From assembly GCA_025965635.1 (NCBI GenBank), contig JAOPWO010000244.1, positions 1-11,443 of the forward strand: a stretch of 11,443 nucleotides of DNA, read 5' to 3'. The notes beneath the pieces were generated by a model that was not told where the DNA came from, ran no database searches, and worked only from the letters and a program-made list of their open reading frames with translations. The DNA is from Modestobacter sp. (GTDB taxonomy: Bacteria > Actinomycetota > Actinomycetes > Mycobacteriales > Geodermatophilaceae). Shown here one piece after another: positions 1 through 7,361 of this stretch (position 1 is the first letter of the stretch; each line of letters opens with the position of its first letter). The translations under genes and the position numbers were made by a program.

Positions 1-1
1 G

Positions 2-154
2 GCCGACGTCGAGCGGCTGCTCACCGCCGGTGCGTCCTACCAGCGGCAGCGGGCGGTCGCCGCCGCGCACGACGGGGACCTGCGCGCGGTCGTCGACAGC
101 CTGCTCGGCGAGCTGCGCGACGGACTGCCGGCGCCGGTGGTGGGTCGGGCGTGA
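2..154 (+). CDS. C-terminal fragment of probable carboxylate-amine ligase (glutamate-cysteine ligase family 2, YbdK-like)
   Basis: An open frame enters from the left edge and stops at TGA 152-154, leaving 50 residues. They include a stretch reading GASYQRQRAV followed by GDLRAVVDSLL. This resembles the usual tail of the YbdK/GCS2 ligases, where a 'G-x-x-x-RQR-A' segment is followed by a short helix ending the protein. Those enzymes join an amino acid to the gamma-carboxylate of glutamate using ATP. None of the catalytic ATP-grasp-like core lies in the window, so the call rests on the tail alone. The stop codon overlaps the GTG start of the next gene (GTGA), so the two are probably co-transcribed. 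An unrelated alpha-helical tail is the main alternative. Confidence 0.55.
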   Translation, partial: ADVERLLTAGASYQRQRAVAAAHDGDLRAVVDSLLGELRDGLPAPVVGRA

Positions 155-1428
155 GCGTCGAGGGAGACGAGGCCGTGACCCGGCGGCTGACCGAGGACGA
201 CCCGGGCCGGGCCGTAGACGTGTGGTCGCGGGCCCACCACGCCGACCTGGTCGAGGTCCGCCGGCACCTGCACGCCCACCCCGAGCTGGGCTTCGCCGAG
301 CACGAGACCACCGCCTACCTCGAGCAGCGGCTCATCGCCGCCGGGTTGCGGCCGCGGCGGCTGAAGGGCGGCACGGGGCTGGTGTGCGACGTCGGCGAGG
401 GCGGACTGGGCGGGACCGGACGGGCAGACGGCCCGGTCGTGGTGCTGCGGGCCGACATCGACGCGCTGCCGCTGACCGACCTCAAGGACGTCGAGTACGC
501 CTCCACCCGGCCCGGTCTCTGCCACGCCTGCGGGCACGACGTGCACACCACCGTGCTGCTCGGCATCGCGCTCGCCCTCGTCGAGCAGCCGGACCTGCCC
601 GGCACCGTGCGCTGCGTCTTCCAGCCCGCCGAGGAGCAGGTCCCCGGCGGCGGGCTGCTCGTCGTCCGGGAGGGCGTCCTGGACGGCGCCATCGGCGCGT
701 TCGCGCTGCACTGCGACCCGTCGGTGCCGGTCGGCAGGGTGGGGCTGCGCACCGGCTCGATCACCGCGGCCTGCGACCGGATCGAGGTCACGCTCACCGG
801 GCCCGGCGGGCACACCGCGCGGCCACAGCTGACCGTCGACCTGGTGCACGCGCTCGGCCGGGTGGTCACCGAGGTGCCGGGCCTGCTGTCCCGGCTGGTC
901 GATCCTCGGTCGGGCATGTCGCTGGTCTGGGGTGCGGTCAGCGCTGGGATAGCGGCCAACACCATCCCGGAGACCGGGCAGCTGCGGGGCACCCTGCGGG
1001 TGCTCGACCGCGACGTGTGGGCCTCCGCGGAGGACCTGGTGACCGGGCTGGTCACCCAGGACGCGGCCGGCCGCGGCGCGGAGGTGGCGGTCGAGTACGT
1101 GCGCGGCGTCCCGCCGGTGGTCAACGACCCGCGCGGCATCGCCCTGCTGCGCGCCGCGGCGGTGGAGACGGTCGGCCCCGACGGCGTCGTCCTCTCCCCG
1201 CAGAGCATGGGTGGTGAGGACTTCGGCTGGTTCGCCGAGCGGGTGCCGATCGCGCTGGCCCGGCTGGGCACCCACGGCGGCGGTCCGGAGCTGGACCTGC
1301 ACCGCGGCACCTTCGACGTCGACGAGCGGGCCATCGGGGTGGGTGTGCGGCTGCTGGCCCGCGCGGCCCTGCAGGCGTTGGACGCCCGCAGCGCGATGCC
1401 GGCGGGCGCAGCAGGTCCCTGGGCGTGA
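151..1428 (+). CDS. M20 family amidohydrolase / metallopeptidase (AmiA/hippurate hydrolase type)
   Basis: This 425-residue cytoplasmic enzyme has the M20D layout: a catalytic domain split around a dimerisation domain. RRHLHAHPELGF (residues 37-48) is the family's opening signature, and VVLRADIDALPL (97-108) carries the conserved Asp. HACGHDVHTT (125-134) gives Cys127 and His129 as metal ligands. FQPAEEQ (157-163) supplies the Glu pair, and GPGGHTARP (217-225) belongs to the dimerisation domain. MGGEDFGWF (353-361) and His384 in DLHRGTF close the metal site. Members hydrolyse N-acyl or indole-acyl amino acids or gamma-linked amides; the substrate here cannot be read. The GTG at 151 overlaps the previous stop, which suggests coupling. 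A second in-frame GTG at 175 has a better ribosome site (AGGGAG at 161-166, 8-base spacing) and may be the true start, giving 417 residues. Confidence 0.9.
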   Translation: MSVEGDEAVTRRLTEDDPGRAVDVWSRAHHADLVEVRRHLHAHPELGFAEHETTAYLEQRLIAAGLRPRRLKGGTGLVCDVGEGGLGGTGRADGPVVVLRADIDALPLTDLKDVEYASTRPGLCHACGHDVHTTVLLGIALALVEQPDLPGTVRCVFQPAEEQVPGGGLLVVREGVLDGAIGAFALHCDPSVPVGRVGLRTGSITAACDRIEVTLTGPGGHTARPQLTVDLVHALGRVVTEVPGLLSRLVDPRSGMSLVWGAVSAGIAANTIPETGQLRGTLRVLDRDVWASAEDLVTGLVTQDAAGRGAEVAVEYVRGVPPVVNDPRGIALLRAAAVETVGPDGVVLSPQSMGGEDFGWFAERVPIALARLGTHGGGPELDLHRGTFDVDERAIGVGVRLLARAALQALDARSAMPAGAAGPWA

Positions 1429-1439
1429 TGTAGACCTGC
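1411..1439. promoter_or_regulatory. Small inverted repeat at the M20 gene end / mutA leader
   Basis: GCAGGTC (1411-1417) and GACCTGC (1433-1439) form a perfect 7-base inverted repeat around a 15-base spacer containing the M20 stop codon. It sits just before the mutA-mutB-meaB genes and could be a weak terminator for the upstream pair or an operator for the mut genes. No T-run follows, and no convincing -10/-35 pair is visible in the 50-base gap. In DNA this GC-rich, 7-base repeats arise by chance, so confidence is low. Confidence 0.2.
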
Positions 1440-1478
1440 ACGTAGCAGTGCCCGTCCACGAGAGCCGGTGACCCGACG

Positions 1479-3458
1479 ATGAGCTCCACCGACCAGCACG
1501 ACCCGAGCCCGCCCGCGGCCCCGGCCGGCACCGAGGTGCCGGCCGAGCCGCCCACGCCCGAGGAGCTCACCCTCGCCGGGGGCTTCCCGGCCGCTGACCG
1601 GAACAGGTGGCGCGAGCTCGTCGCCGGGGTGCTGGGCAGGGCGGGGCGCACCGACCTCCCCGAGCGGGTCGAGGATGCGCTGCGGACGACGGTCGCCACC
1701 GGCGTCACGGTCGCTCCGCTCTACACGGCCGAGGACGCCGGCGATCTGCCCACTCGGGCGGGGGTGCCTGGGCATCCGCCGTTCGTGCGCGGGTCCCGGG
1801 CCGGCGCGGTCGGGGTGACGGCGGCCGGCGGTGTCGACGCGCTGGTGCCCGGGGGGTGGGACGTGCGGCAGCGGCACGCGGACCCCGACGTCGCGGCCAC
1901 CCGGGAGGCGATCGCGGCAGACCTGGAGAACGGGGTCTCCTCGCTGTGGCTGGTGCTCGGCGAGGGCGCGGTGCCGGTGGACGCGCTGGGAGAGGTGCTC
2001 GCCGACGTCCTCCTGGACCTCGCCCCGGTCACCGTGCAGGGCGGGGTCCCGGCCGCCGAGGCGTTCCTGGCGCTGGTCGAGGGCCGCACCGACCTCGCTG
2101 CCGGCGGTTCGCTGGGGCTCGATCCGCTGGGCGTGCACGCCACCTCCGGCCGGGAGCAGGACCTCAGCGGCCTGGCCGCGGTCGCCCGGCGGGCGATGGC
2201 GCACGACGTCGGTCGGCCCGGCCCCGCGCTGCGGACCGTCGTCGTCGACGGCACCGTCTTCGCCGACGCGGGGGCGACGCCGGTCGAGGAGCTGGGCTGC
2301 GCGCTGGCGGCGGGGGTGGCCTACCTGCGGGCGCTGACCGACGGCGGGCTGGGCGTCGACGAGGCGTTCGGACAGCTGGAGTTCCGGTTCTCCGCCACCG
2401 CCGACCAGTTCACGACCATCGCCTCCCTGCGGGCCGCGCGCCGGCTGTGGGACCGGGTCGGGGACGCCAGCGGCGCGTCACCGGCGGCGCGGGCCCAGCG
2501 GCAGCACGCGGTGACCTCCGACGTGATGGTCACCCGGCACGACCCGTGGGTGAACATGCTGCGCACGACGGTCGCCTGCTTCGCCGCCGGCGTGGGCGGG
2601 GCCGAGGTCGTCACCGTGCAGCCGTTCGACGCCGCGCTCGGGCTGCCCGACGCCTTCGCCCGCCGGATCGCCCGCAACACCCAGAGCCTGCTGGTGGAGG
2701 AGGGGCACCTGGCCCGGGTGCTCGACCCGGCCGGCGGCTCCTGGTACGTCGAGTCGCTCACCGAGTCGCTGGCGCAGGCGGCCTGGACCTGGTTCACCGA
2801 GATCGAGCGGGCCGGCGGGCTGCCCGCCGCGCTGTCCTCCGGCCTGGTCGCCGAGCGGCTGGCCACCGCCTGGGCGGAGCGGTCGCAGCGGCTGGCCACC
2901 CGCGCCGAGCCGGTCACCGGGGTCAGCGAGTTCCCGAACCCGGCCGAGGTGCTGCCGGTCCGCCGTCCTCAGGCCGAGGTGCTGCCCGCCGGGCCGGGCG
3001 GACTGCCCCGGGTTCGCGCCGCCGCGGCCTTCGAGGAGCTGCGCGGTCGGGCCGAGGCGGTCGAGCCCCGCCCGGCGGTGTACCTGGCGACGATCGGGCC
3101 GGTGGCCCGGCACGCCGCCCGGGCCGGCTTCGCCGCCAACCTCTTCCAGGCCGGTGGCCTGGCGACCCCCACGGGGGACGGTGCGGCCGGGTTCGCGGCG
3201 GCGGCGACGACGATCGCCTGCCTGTGCGGGACCGACCGCGACTACGCGGGCTCCGCCGCCCTGGCCGCGGAGCTCCGCGCGGCCGGCGCGACACAGGTGT
3301 GGCTGGCGGGCAGACCCGAACTGGAGGCCGACGGCGTGGACGGGTACGTGTACGCCGGATGCGACGCACTGTCGGCGCTGCGGACGGTGCACGAGGAACT
3401 GAGGGTCCCGGACGGCGGCCATGTGGGCCGACATGGCCCTGAGGAGGGCGAGGCATGA
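1479..3458 (+). CDS. mutA: Methylmalonyl-CoA mutase small (beta) subunit
   Basis: This 659-residue protein is homologous to the large mutase subunit encoded next to it but is non-catalytic, as expected for MutA of the heterodimeric actinobacterial enzyme. A Pro/Ala-rich N-terminal tail (about residues 1-25) precedes the TIM-barrel-like region. ARRIARNTQSLL and LDPAGGSWYVE in that region parallel SARIARNTQLLL and IDPWGGSAYVE of MutB. The C-terminal flavodoxin-like domain (from about residue 530) reads LATIGPVARHAARAGF where MutB has its cobalamin motif. It therefore lacks DxHxxG and should not bind B12; its role is structural. Start ATG 1479 follows a 50-base gap with only a weak GAG-type ribosome site. 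The stop overlaps mutB by four bases (ATGA), pointing to coupled, equimolar synthesis. Length is slightly above the usual 600-640. Confidence 0.95.
   Translation: MSSTDQHDPSPPAAPAGTEVPAEPPTPEELTLAGGFPAADRNRWRELVAGVLGRAGRTDLPERVEDALRTTVATGVTVAPLYTAEDAGDLPTRAGVPGHPPFVRGSRAGAVGVTAAGGVDALVPGGWDVRQRHADPDVAATREAIAADLENGVSSLWLVLGEGAVPVDALGEVLADVLLDLAPVTVQGGVPAAEAFLALVEGRTDLAAGGSLGLDPLGVHATSGREQDLSGLAAVARRAMAHDVGRPGPALRTVVVDGTVFADAGATPVEELGCALAAGVAYLRALTDGGLGVDEAFGQLEFRFSATADQFTTIASLRAARRLWDRVGDASGASPAARAQRQHAVTSDVMVTRHDPWVNMLRTTVACFAAGVGGAEVVTVQPFDAALGLPDAFARRIARNTQSLLVEEGHLARVLDPAGGSWYVESLTESLAQAAWTWFTEIERAGGLPAALSSGLVAERLATAWAERSQRLATRAEPVTGVSEFPNPAEVLPVRRPQAEVLPAGPGGLPRVRAAAAFEELRGRAEAVEPRPAVYLATIGPVARHAARAGFAANLFQAGGLATPTGDGAAGFAAAATTIACLCGTDRDYAGSAALAAELRAAGATQVWLAGRPELEADGVDGYVYAGCDALSALRTVHEELRVPDGGHVGRHGPEEGEA
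3441..3448 (+). promoter_or_regulatory. Strong ribosome binding site for mutB inside the mutA end
   Basis: GAGGAGGG lies within the last codons of mutA, 6 bases before the mutB ATG at 3455. It is the strongest Shine-Dalgarno match seen in the mut genes. With the ATGA overlap it fixes the mutB start and favours independent as well as coupled initiation. Confidence 0.7.
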
Positions 3459-5665
3459 GCGGGATACCCGACTTCGGCGGGCTGGAGCTGGGGCGTCCGG
3501 CGGCGGAGGCAACCCCTGACGGCTGGGCGAAGGCCTACGCCGACGCCACCGGCCGCGACGTCGGCGAGGCCACCTGGCACACCCCGGAGGGCATCGACGT
3601 CCCGCCGCTGCTCACCGCCGCCGACCTGGCCGACGTCGACTTCCTGGGCACCTACCCGGGCATCGCGCCCTACCTGCGCGGGCCCTACCCGACGATGTAC
3701 ACGACCCAGCCGTGGACGGTCCGGCAGTACGCCGGGTTCTCCACCGCGAAGGACTCCAACGCCTTCTACCGGCGCAACCTGGCCGCTGGGCAGAAGGGGC
3801 TGTCGATCGCGTTCGACCTGCCCACGCACCGCGGCTACGACTCCGACCACCCGCGGGTCGTCGGCGACGTCGGGATGGCCGGGGTGGCGATCGACTCGAT
3901 CCTGGACATGCGGGAGCTGTTCGACGGCATCCCGCTGGACCGGATGAGCGTGTCCATGACCATGAACGGCGCCGTCCTGCCGGTGCTCGCGCTCTACGTG
4001 CTGGCAGCCGAGGAGCAGGGGGTCAGCCCGGACCAGCTCACCGGGACGATCCAGAACGACATCCTCAAGGAGTTCATGGTCCGCAACACCTACATCTACC
4101 CGCCCAAGCCCTCGATGCAGATCATCAGCGACATCTTCGCGTTCACCTCGACGCAGATGCCCCGCTTCAACTCGATCTCGATCAGCGGCTACCACATCCA
4201 GGAGGCCGGTGCCACGGCCGACCTGGAGCTGGCCTACACGCTGGCCGATGGGGTGGAGTACCTCGGTGCCGGCCGGAGCGCCGGGCTCGACGTCGACGCC
4301 TTCGCGCCGCGGCTGAGCTTCTTCTGGGCGATCGGCATGAACTTCTTCATGGAGGTCGCGAAGCTCCGGGCCGGCCGGCTGCTGTGGGCCAAGCTGGTGC
4401 AGGAGGAGGGAGCGACGAACCCGAAGTCGATTTCGCTGCGCACCCACTGCCAGACCTCGGGCTGGTCGCTGACCGCGCAGGACGTCTACAACAACGTCGT
4501 CCGCACCTGCCTGGAGGCGATGGCCGCCACCCAGGGTCACACCCAGTCGCTGCACACCAACGCCCTCGACGAGGCGCTCGCGCTGCCCACCGACTTCTCC
4601 GCGCGGATCGCCCGCAACACCCAGCTGCTACTGCAGCAGGAGTCGGGGACGACCCGGGTCATCGACCCGTGGGGCGGGTCGGCGTACGTGGAGAAGCTGA
4701 CCTACGACCTGGCCCGCCGGGCATGGGCGCACATCCAGGAGGTCACGGCGCACGGCGGCATGGCACAGGCGATCGACGACGGCATCCCCAAGCTCCGGAT
4801 CGAGGAGGCCGCCGCCCGCACCCAGGCGCGCATCGACTCCGGCCGGCAGCCGGTGATCGGGGTCAACAAGTACCGGGTGGCCACCGACGAGGCCGTCGAC
4901 GTGCTCAGGGTCGACAACGCCGACGTGCTGGCCCAGCAGAAGGCCAAGCTGGCCGAGCTGCGCGCCTCCCGCGACCCCGGCGCCGTCCAGCAGGCGCTGT
5001 CCCGGCTCACCGACGCCGCGCGCGCCGCGGCGGAGGGACGGCGGGGCGGCGACCTGGACTCGAACCTGCTCAAGCTCGCCGTGGACGCGGCCCGGGCCAA
5101 GGCCACGGTGGGGGAGATCTCCGACGCGCTGGAGGAGGTCTACGGCCGGCACGCCGGGCCGGTGCGCACCATCTCCGGCGTGTACCGCGACGAGGCAGGG
5201 AGCTCAGGGCCCGTGGAGGACACCCGCGCGATGGCCGCCCAGTTCGAGGAGGCCGAGGGCCGCCGGCCGCGGATCCTGGTCGCCAAGATGGGTCAGGACG
5301 GCCACGACCGCGGCCAGAAGGTGATCGCCACCGCCTTCGCCGACCTGGGCTTCGACGTCGACGTCGGCCCGCTGTTCCAGACCCCGGAGGAGGTCGCCCG
5401 GCAGGCGGTCGAGGCCGACGTGCACGTCGTCGGCGTCTCCTCGCTCGCCGCCGGCCACCTCACGCTCGTACCTGCGCTGCGCGACGCGCTCGCCGAGCTC
5501 GGTGCCGACGACGTCCTGATCGTGGTCGGGGGGGTCATCCCGCCCGACGACGTACCGACCCTGGAGGAGATGGGCGCGGCCGCGGTCTTCCCGCCCGGCA
5601 CGGTCATCGCCGACGCCGCGCAGGACCTGCTGCGCACGCTGTCCCAGCGCCTCGGCCACGCATGA
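3455..5665 (+). CDS. mutB: Methylmalonyl-CoA mutase large (alpha) catalytic subunit
   Basis: This 736-residue adenosylcobalamin enzyme interconverts (R)-methylmalonyl-CoA and succinyl-CoA and acts as a heterodimer with MutA. The substrate barrel (about residues 60-480) matches the Propionibacterium enzyme closely. Tyr92 (RQYAGF), Gln200 (IQNDIL), Arg210 (VRNTY) and His247 (GYHIQE) correspond to its Tyr89, Gln197, Arg207 and His244. Tyr at this place supports methylmalonyl-CoA rather than isobutyryl-CoA, since isobutyryl-CoA mutases have Phe there. A linker (about 490-600) leads to the B12 domain, with DGHDRG (615-620) giving axial ligand His617. GVSSLAAGH (660-668) and VVGGVIPP (690-697) are the remaining cofactor-site motifs. 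It is full length with all key residues present. It overlaps mutA by ATGA and is followed closely by meaB. Confidence 0.98.
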   Translation: MSGIPDFGGLELGRPAAEATPDGWAKAYADATGRDVGEATWHTPEGIDVPPLLTAADLADVDFLGTYPGIAPYLRGPYPTMYTTQPWTVRQYAGFSTAKDSNAFYRRNLAAGQKGLSIAFDLPTHRGYDSDHPRVVGDVGMAGVAIDSILDMRELFDGIPLDRMSVSMTMNGAVLPVLALYVLAAEEQGVSPDQLTGTIQNDILKEFMVRNTYIYPPKPSMQIISDIFAFTSTQMPRFNSISISGYHIQEAGATADLELAYTLADGVEYLGAGRSAGLDVDAFAPRLSFFWAIGMNFFMEVAKLRAGRLLWAKLVQEEGATNPKSISLRTHCQTSGWSLTAQDVYNNVVRTCLEAMAATQGHTQSLHTNALDEALALPTDFSARIARNTQLLLQQESGTTRVIDPWGGSAYVEKLTYDLARRAWAHIQEVTAHGGMAQAIDDGIPKLRIEEAAARTQARIDSGRQPVIGVNKYRVATDEAVDVLRVDNADVLAQQKAKLAELRASRDPGAVQQALSRLTDAARAAAEGRRGGDLDSNLLKLAVDAARAKATVGEISDALEEVYGRHAGPVRTISGVYRDEAGSSGPVEDTRAMAAQFEEAEGRRPRILVAKMGQDGHDRGQKVIATAFADLGFDVDVGPLFQTPEEVARQAVEADVHVVGVSSLAAGHLTLVPALRDALAELGADDVLIVVGGVIPPDDVPTLEEMGAAAVFPPGTVIADAAQDLLRTLSQRLGHA

Positions 5666-5700
5666 CAGGGGCCGTGTCGGCCGACGTGGCCCTCCGGTGA
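5662..5700 (+). CDS. Possible 12-codon linking open frame between mutB and meaB
   Basis: An ATG at 5662 overlaps the mutB stop as ATGA. It opens a 12-codon frame (MTGAVSADVALR) whose TGA (5698-5700) in turn overlaps the meaB GTG start as GTGA. Ribosomes leaving mutB could re-start here and be handed to meaB, which has no visible ribosome site of its own. I see no independent ribosome site for the small frame either. It may be a coupling leader rather than a functional peptide, or just chance in GC-rich DNA. A lost or gained base that split an original meaB N-terminus is another possibility. Confidence 0.3.
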   Translation: MTGAVSADVALR

Positions 5701-6701
5701 GCGGACCGGTGGAGGTCGCCGGGCTCGCGGACGGCGTCCTGGCCGGGCACCGGCGGGCGATGGCGCGAGCGATCACCCTGGTGGAGTCCCGGCGGGCCGA
5801 TCACCGGGAGGCCGCGCAGGAGTTGCTCGTCGCGTTGCTGCCGCACGCCGGGGGAGCCCGCCGGGTCGGGATCAGCGGGGTGCCCGGGGTCGGGAAGTCG
5901 ACCTTCATCGACCAGCTCGGGACGACGCTGACCGCAGCCGGGTCGAAGGTCGCGGTGCTGGCCGTCGACCCCTCCTCGGCGCGCTCCGGCGGGTCGATCC
6001 TGGGCGACAAGACCCGGATGTCCCGGCTGGCCGTCGACGATCGCGCGTTCATCCGGCCGGCACCGACCGCGGGCACGCTGGGCGGCGTCGCTCAGGCGAC
6101 CCGGGAGTCGATGGTCGTGGTCGAGGCGGCCGGCTACGAAGTCGTGCTGGTCGAGACCGTCGGCGTCGGGCAGTCGGAGGTGACCGTCGCGGAGATGGTC
6201 GACTCCTTCCTCTTCCTCACCCTGGCCCGCACCGGCGACCAGCTGCAGGGCATCAAGCGCGGAATCCTGGAGATCGCCGACGTCATCGCGGTGAACAAGG
6301 CCGACGGCTCGGGCGAGGGCGACGCCCGCCGCGCGGCCCGGGAACTCGCCGGCGCGATCCGGATGCTGCGGGGCCACGGCCCCGACGGCTGGGACGTCCC
6401 GGTGCTGACCTGCGCGGGGCTGACCGGTCAGGGGCTGACCGAGGTGTGGGGGAAGGTCCTGGAGCACCAGGACCGCATGCGCGACTCGGGTGACCTCGAG
6501 CAGAAGCGGGCGACCCAGCAGGTGCGCTGGGTCTGGCAGATGGTGCGCGACGGGCTGGAGCACCGGCTGCGCGCCCACCGGGCCGTGCGCGGGCTGGCCC
6601 CCGACCTCGAGACGGCGGTGCTGGCCGGCGAGCTGACCCCGGCGCTGGCCGCCCGTCAGCTGCTGCAGACGTTCCTCGGCGACCCGACCCCGGAGGACTG
6701 A
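5697..6701 (+). CDS. meaB: MeaB-type GTPase chaperone of methylmalonyl-CoA mutase (ArgK/LAO transport ATPase family)
   Basis: This 334-residue G3E P-loop GTPase couples GTP use to loading of adenosylcobalamin into the mutase and protects or rescues it during turnover. An N-terminal helical arm (about 1-50, with ARAITLVESRR) precedes Walker A GVPGVGKST (61-69). DPSSARSGGSILGDKTRM (91-108) is the family hallmark, and VETVGVGQSEV (152-162) contains the switch region. NKAD (200-203) is the guanine-specificity motif, and a C-terminal helical dimerisation part follows. Older databases label this family 'LAO/AO transport ATPase' or ArgK, but its place directly after mutA-mutB supports the mutase role. 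The GTG at 5697 is the first start in this frame after mutB. No Shine-Dalgarno sequence precedes it, so translation probably depends on upstream reading. Confidence 0.95.
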   Translation: MSGPVEVAGLADGVLAGHRRAMARAITLVESRRADHREAAQELLVALLPHAGGARRVGISGVPGVGKSTFIDQLGTTLTAAGSKVAVLAVDPSSARSGGSILGDKTRMSRLAVDDRAFIRPAPTAGTLGGVAQATRESMVVVEAAGYEVVLVETVGVGQSEVTVAEMVDSFLFLTLARTGDQLQGIKRGILEIADVIAVNKADGSGEGDARRAARELAGAIRMLRGHGPDGWDVPVLTCAGLTGQGLTEVWGKVLEHQDRMRDSGDLEQKRATQQVRWVWQMVRDGLEHRLRAHRAVRGLAPDLETAVLAGELTPALAARQLLQTFLGDPTPED

Positions 6702-6712
6702 CCCGCCGGGTC
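6700..6712. terminator. Weak hairpin between meaB and the convergent cyclotransferase gene
   Basis: GACCC (6700-6704) and GGGTC (6708-6712) pair around a 3-base loop. The hairpin overlaps the meaB stop codon and sits in the 28-base gap between two genes that read towards each other, where a two-way terminator is expected. The stem is only 5 base pairs and no T-run follows on either strand, so this is a tentative call. Confidence 0.25.
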
Positions 6713-6729
6713 GCCGGGAGGGGGAGGCG

Positions 6730-7242
6730 TCAGTTCCCGATCGACCGGCAGTGGCGGGAGTGCAGGTCGGCGAGGTAGTCGTCCGGTGCCCCGGCGGCCT
6801 CGGCGGCGTCGGCGATCGCGCCCAGGTGGCGGGCCGAGGGAAGCCCGCCCTCGAAGGCGTCCAGCGCGTAGACGAAGGCGACCACGTCGCCGGCCAGCAT
6901 GAACGCCCCGCGCGTCCGGTTCCCCCGCGCAGCAGTGATGGAGACCCGCAGCCGCACCTTCCGGTACAGCCCGTGGTCGGCGCCCTCCCAGGCGTCCAAC
7001 GCCCGCTCGTCAGCCTCGGTGAGGTCGTACAGCGCCACGAAGACACCCGGCAGCTCCCCGCCCGACCCGGCGTCCTCGGCCGGCACCATGGTGGCCAGCG
7101 CGCCGTCCCAGCCGTACGTCTCGGCGCCGAACGTCAGCCGCCAGCCGGGGATCCAGCCGGTGCCGGCGAACGGGGAGGACGGGCAGCGGCTGAGCATCTG
7201 CGCGGGGTCCATGTTCGACCCGTACGCGGCGTAGAGACCCAT
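6730..7242 (-). CDS. Gamma-glutamylcyclotransferase-like (AIG2/GGCT fold) protein
   Basis: This 170-residue cytoplasmic protein begins MGLYAAYGSNMD. The YGSN motif (residues 7-10) is the substrate-binding loop of the GGCT/AIG2 fold. ALDAWEGADHGLYRK (81-95) matches the family's 'E-G-x-x-x-x-x-Y' region, and Glu86 is the likely catalytic acid. LPGVFVALYDLT (64-75) is the central strand segment. Family members cyclise gamma-glutamyl groups to 5-oxoproline and release an amine or amino acid; the partner substrate is not evident. I start at the ATG at 7242 because YGSN lies 7-10 residues in, as usual. The frame stays open to an ATG at 7305, but the extra residues are Pro/Ala/Arg-rich and unlike protein. 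It faces meaB tail to tail and diverges from lpdA. Confidence 0.85.
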   Translation of the reverse strand: MGLYAAYGSNMDPAQMLSRCPSSPFAGTGWIPGWRLTFGAETYGWDGALATMVPAEDAGSGGELPGVFVALYDLTEADERALDAWEGADHGLYRKVRLRVSITAARGNRTRGAFMLAGDVVAFVYALDAFEGGLPSARHLGAIADAAEAAGAPDDYLADLHSRHCRSIGN

Positions 7243-7249
7243 CGTCGCG

Positions 7250-7255
7250 ACCCTA
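7250..7255 (-). promoter_or_regulatory. -10-like TAGGGT before the cyclotransferase gene, possible leaderless start
   Basis: On the minus strand TAGGGT ends 7 bases before the ATG at 7242. It fits the TANNNT -10 element of actinobacterial vegetative promoters. At this spacing transcription would begin at or next to the ATG, giving a leaderless mRNA, which is common in actinobacteria. The absence of a good ribosome site in front of this ATG agrees. I see no recognisable -35 about 17 bases further upstream, so confidence is moderate at best. Confidence 0.45.
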
Positions 7256-7349
7256 GCCGCGGCCGCCGGTCGCGCGGGCCGAGGGGCGGTCCCGCACCGG
7301 GGCACCGGGTACGGGGAGAATGCTCCGCGCAGCCAGATCGCACCGAGCC

Positions 7350-7354
7350 GGAGG
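7350..7354 (+). promoter_or_regulatory. Ribosome binding site deciding the lpdA start
   Basis: GGAGG at 7350-7354 lies 7 bases before the ATG at 7362. It selects this start over the in-frame ATG at 7320, whose 14 extra residues precede the FAD-binding strand and look non-coding. Confidence 0.75.
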
Positions 7355-7361
7355 ACGGACC

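Noticed and set aside
1410..1478. Minus-strand reading of the M20-mutA gap that looks somewhat protein-like (around CYVQVYITPRDLL)
   Set aside because: Considered as a gene remnant, but it is short, has no recognisable family, start or ribosome site, and continues into obvious antisense sequence on both sides.
315..2204. Long minus-strand open frame (over 600 codons) across the M20 and mutA genes
   Set aside because: Antisense shadow of GC-rich coding DNA: Arg/Ser/Pro/Ala-rich, no motifs, and fully covered by two well-supported plus-strand genes.
3242..4555. Minus-strand open frame antisense to the mutA end and mutB
   Set aside because: No recognisable domain; composition is that of reverse-complemented high-GC codons, and mutB on the other strand has every catalytic residue.
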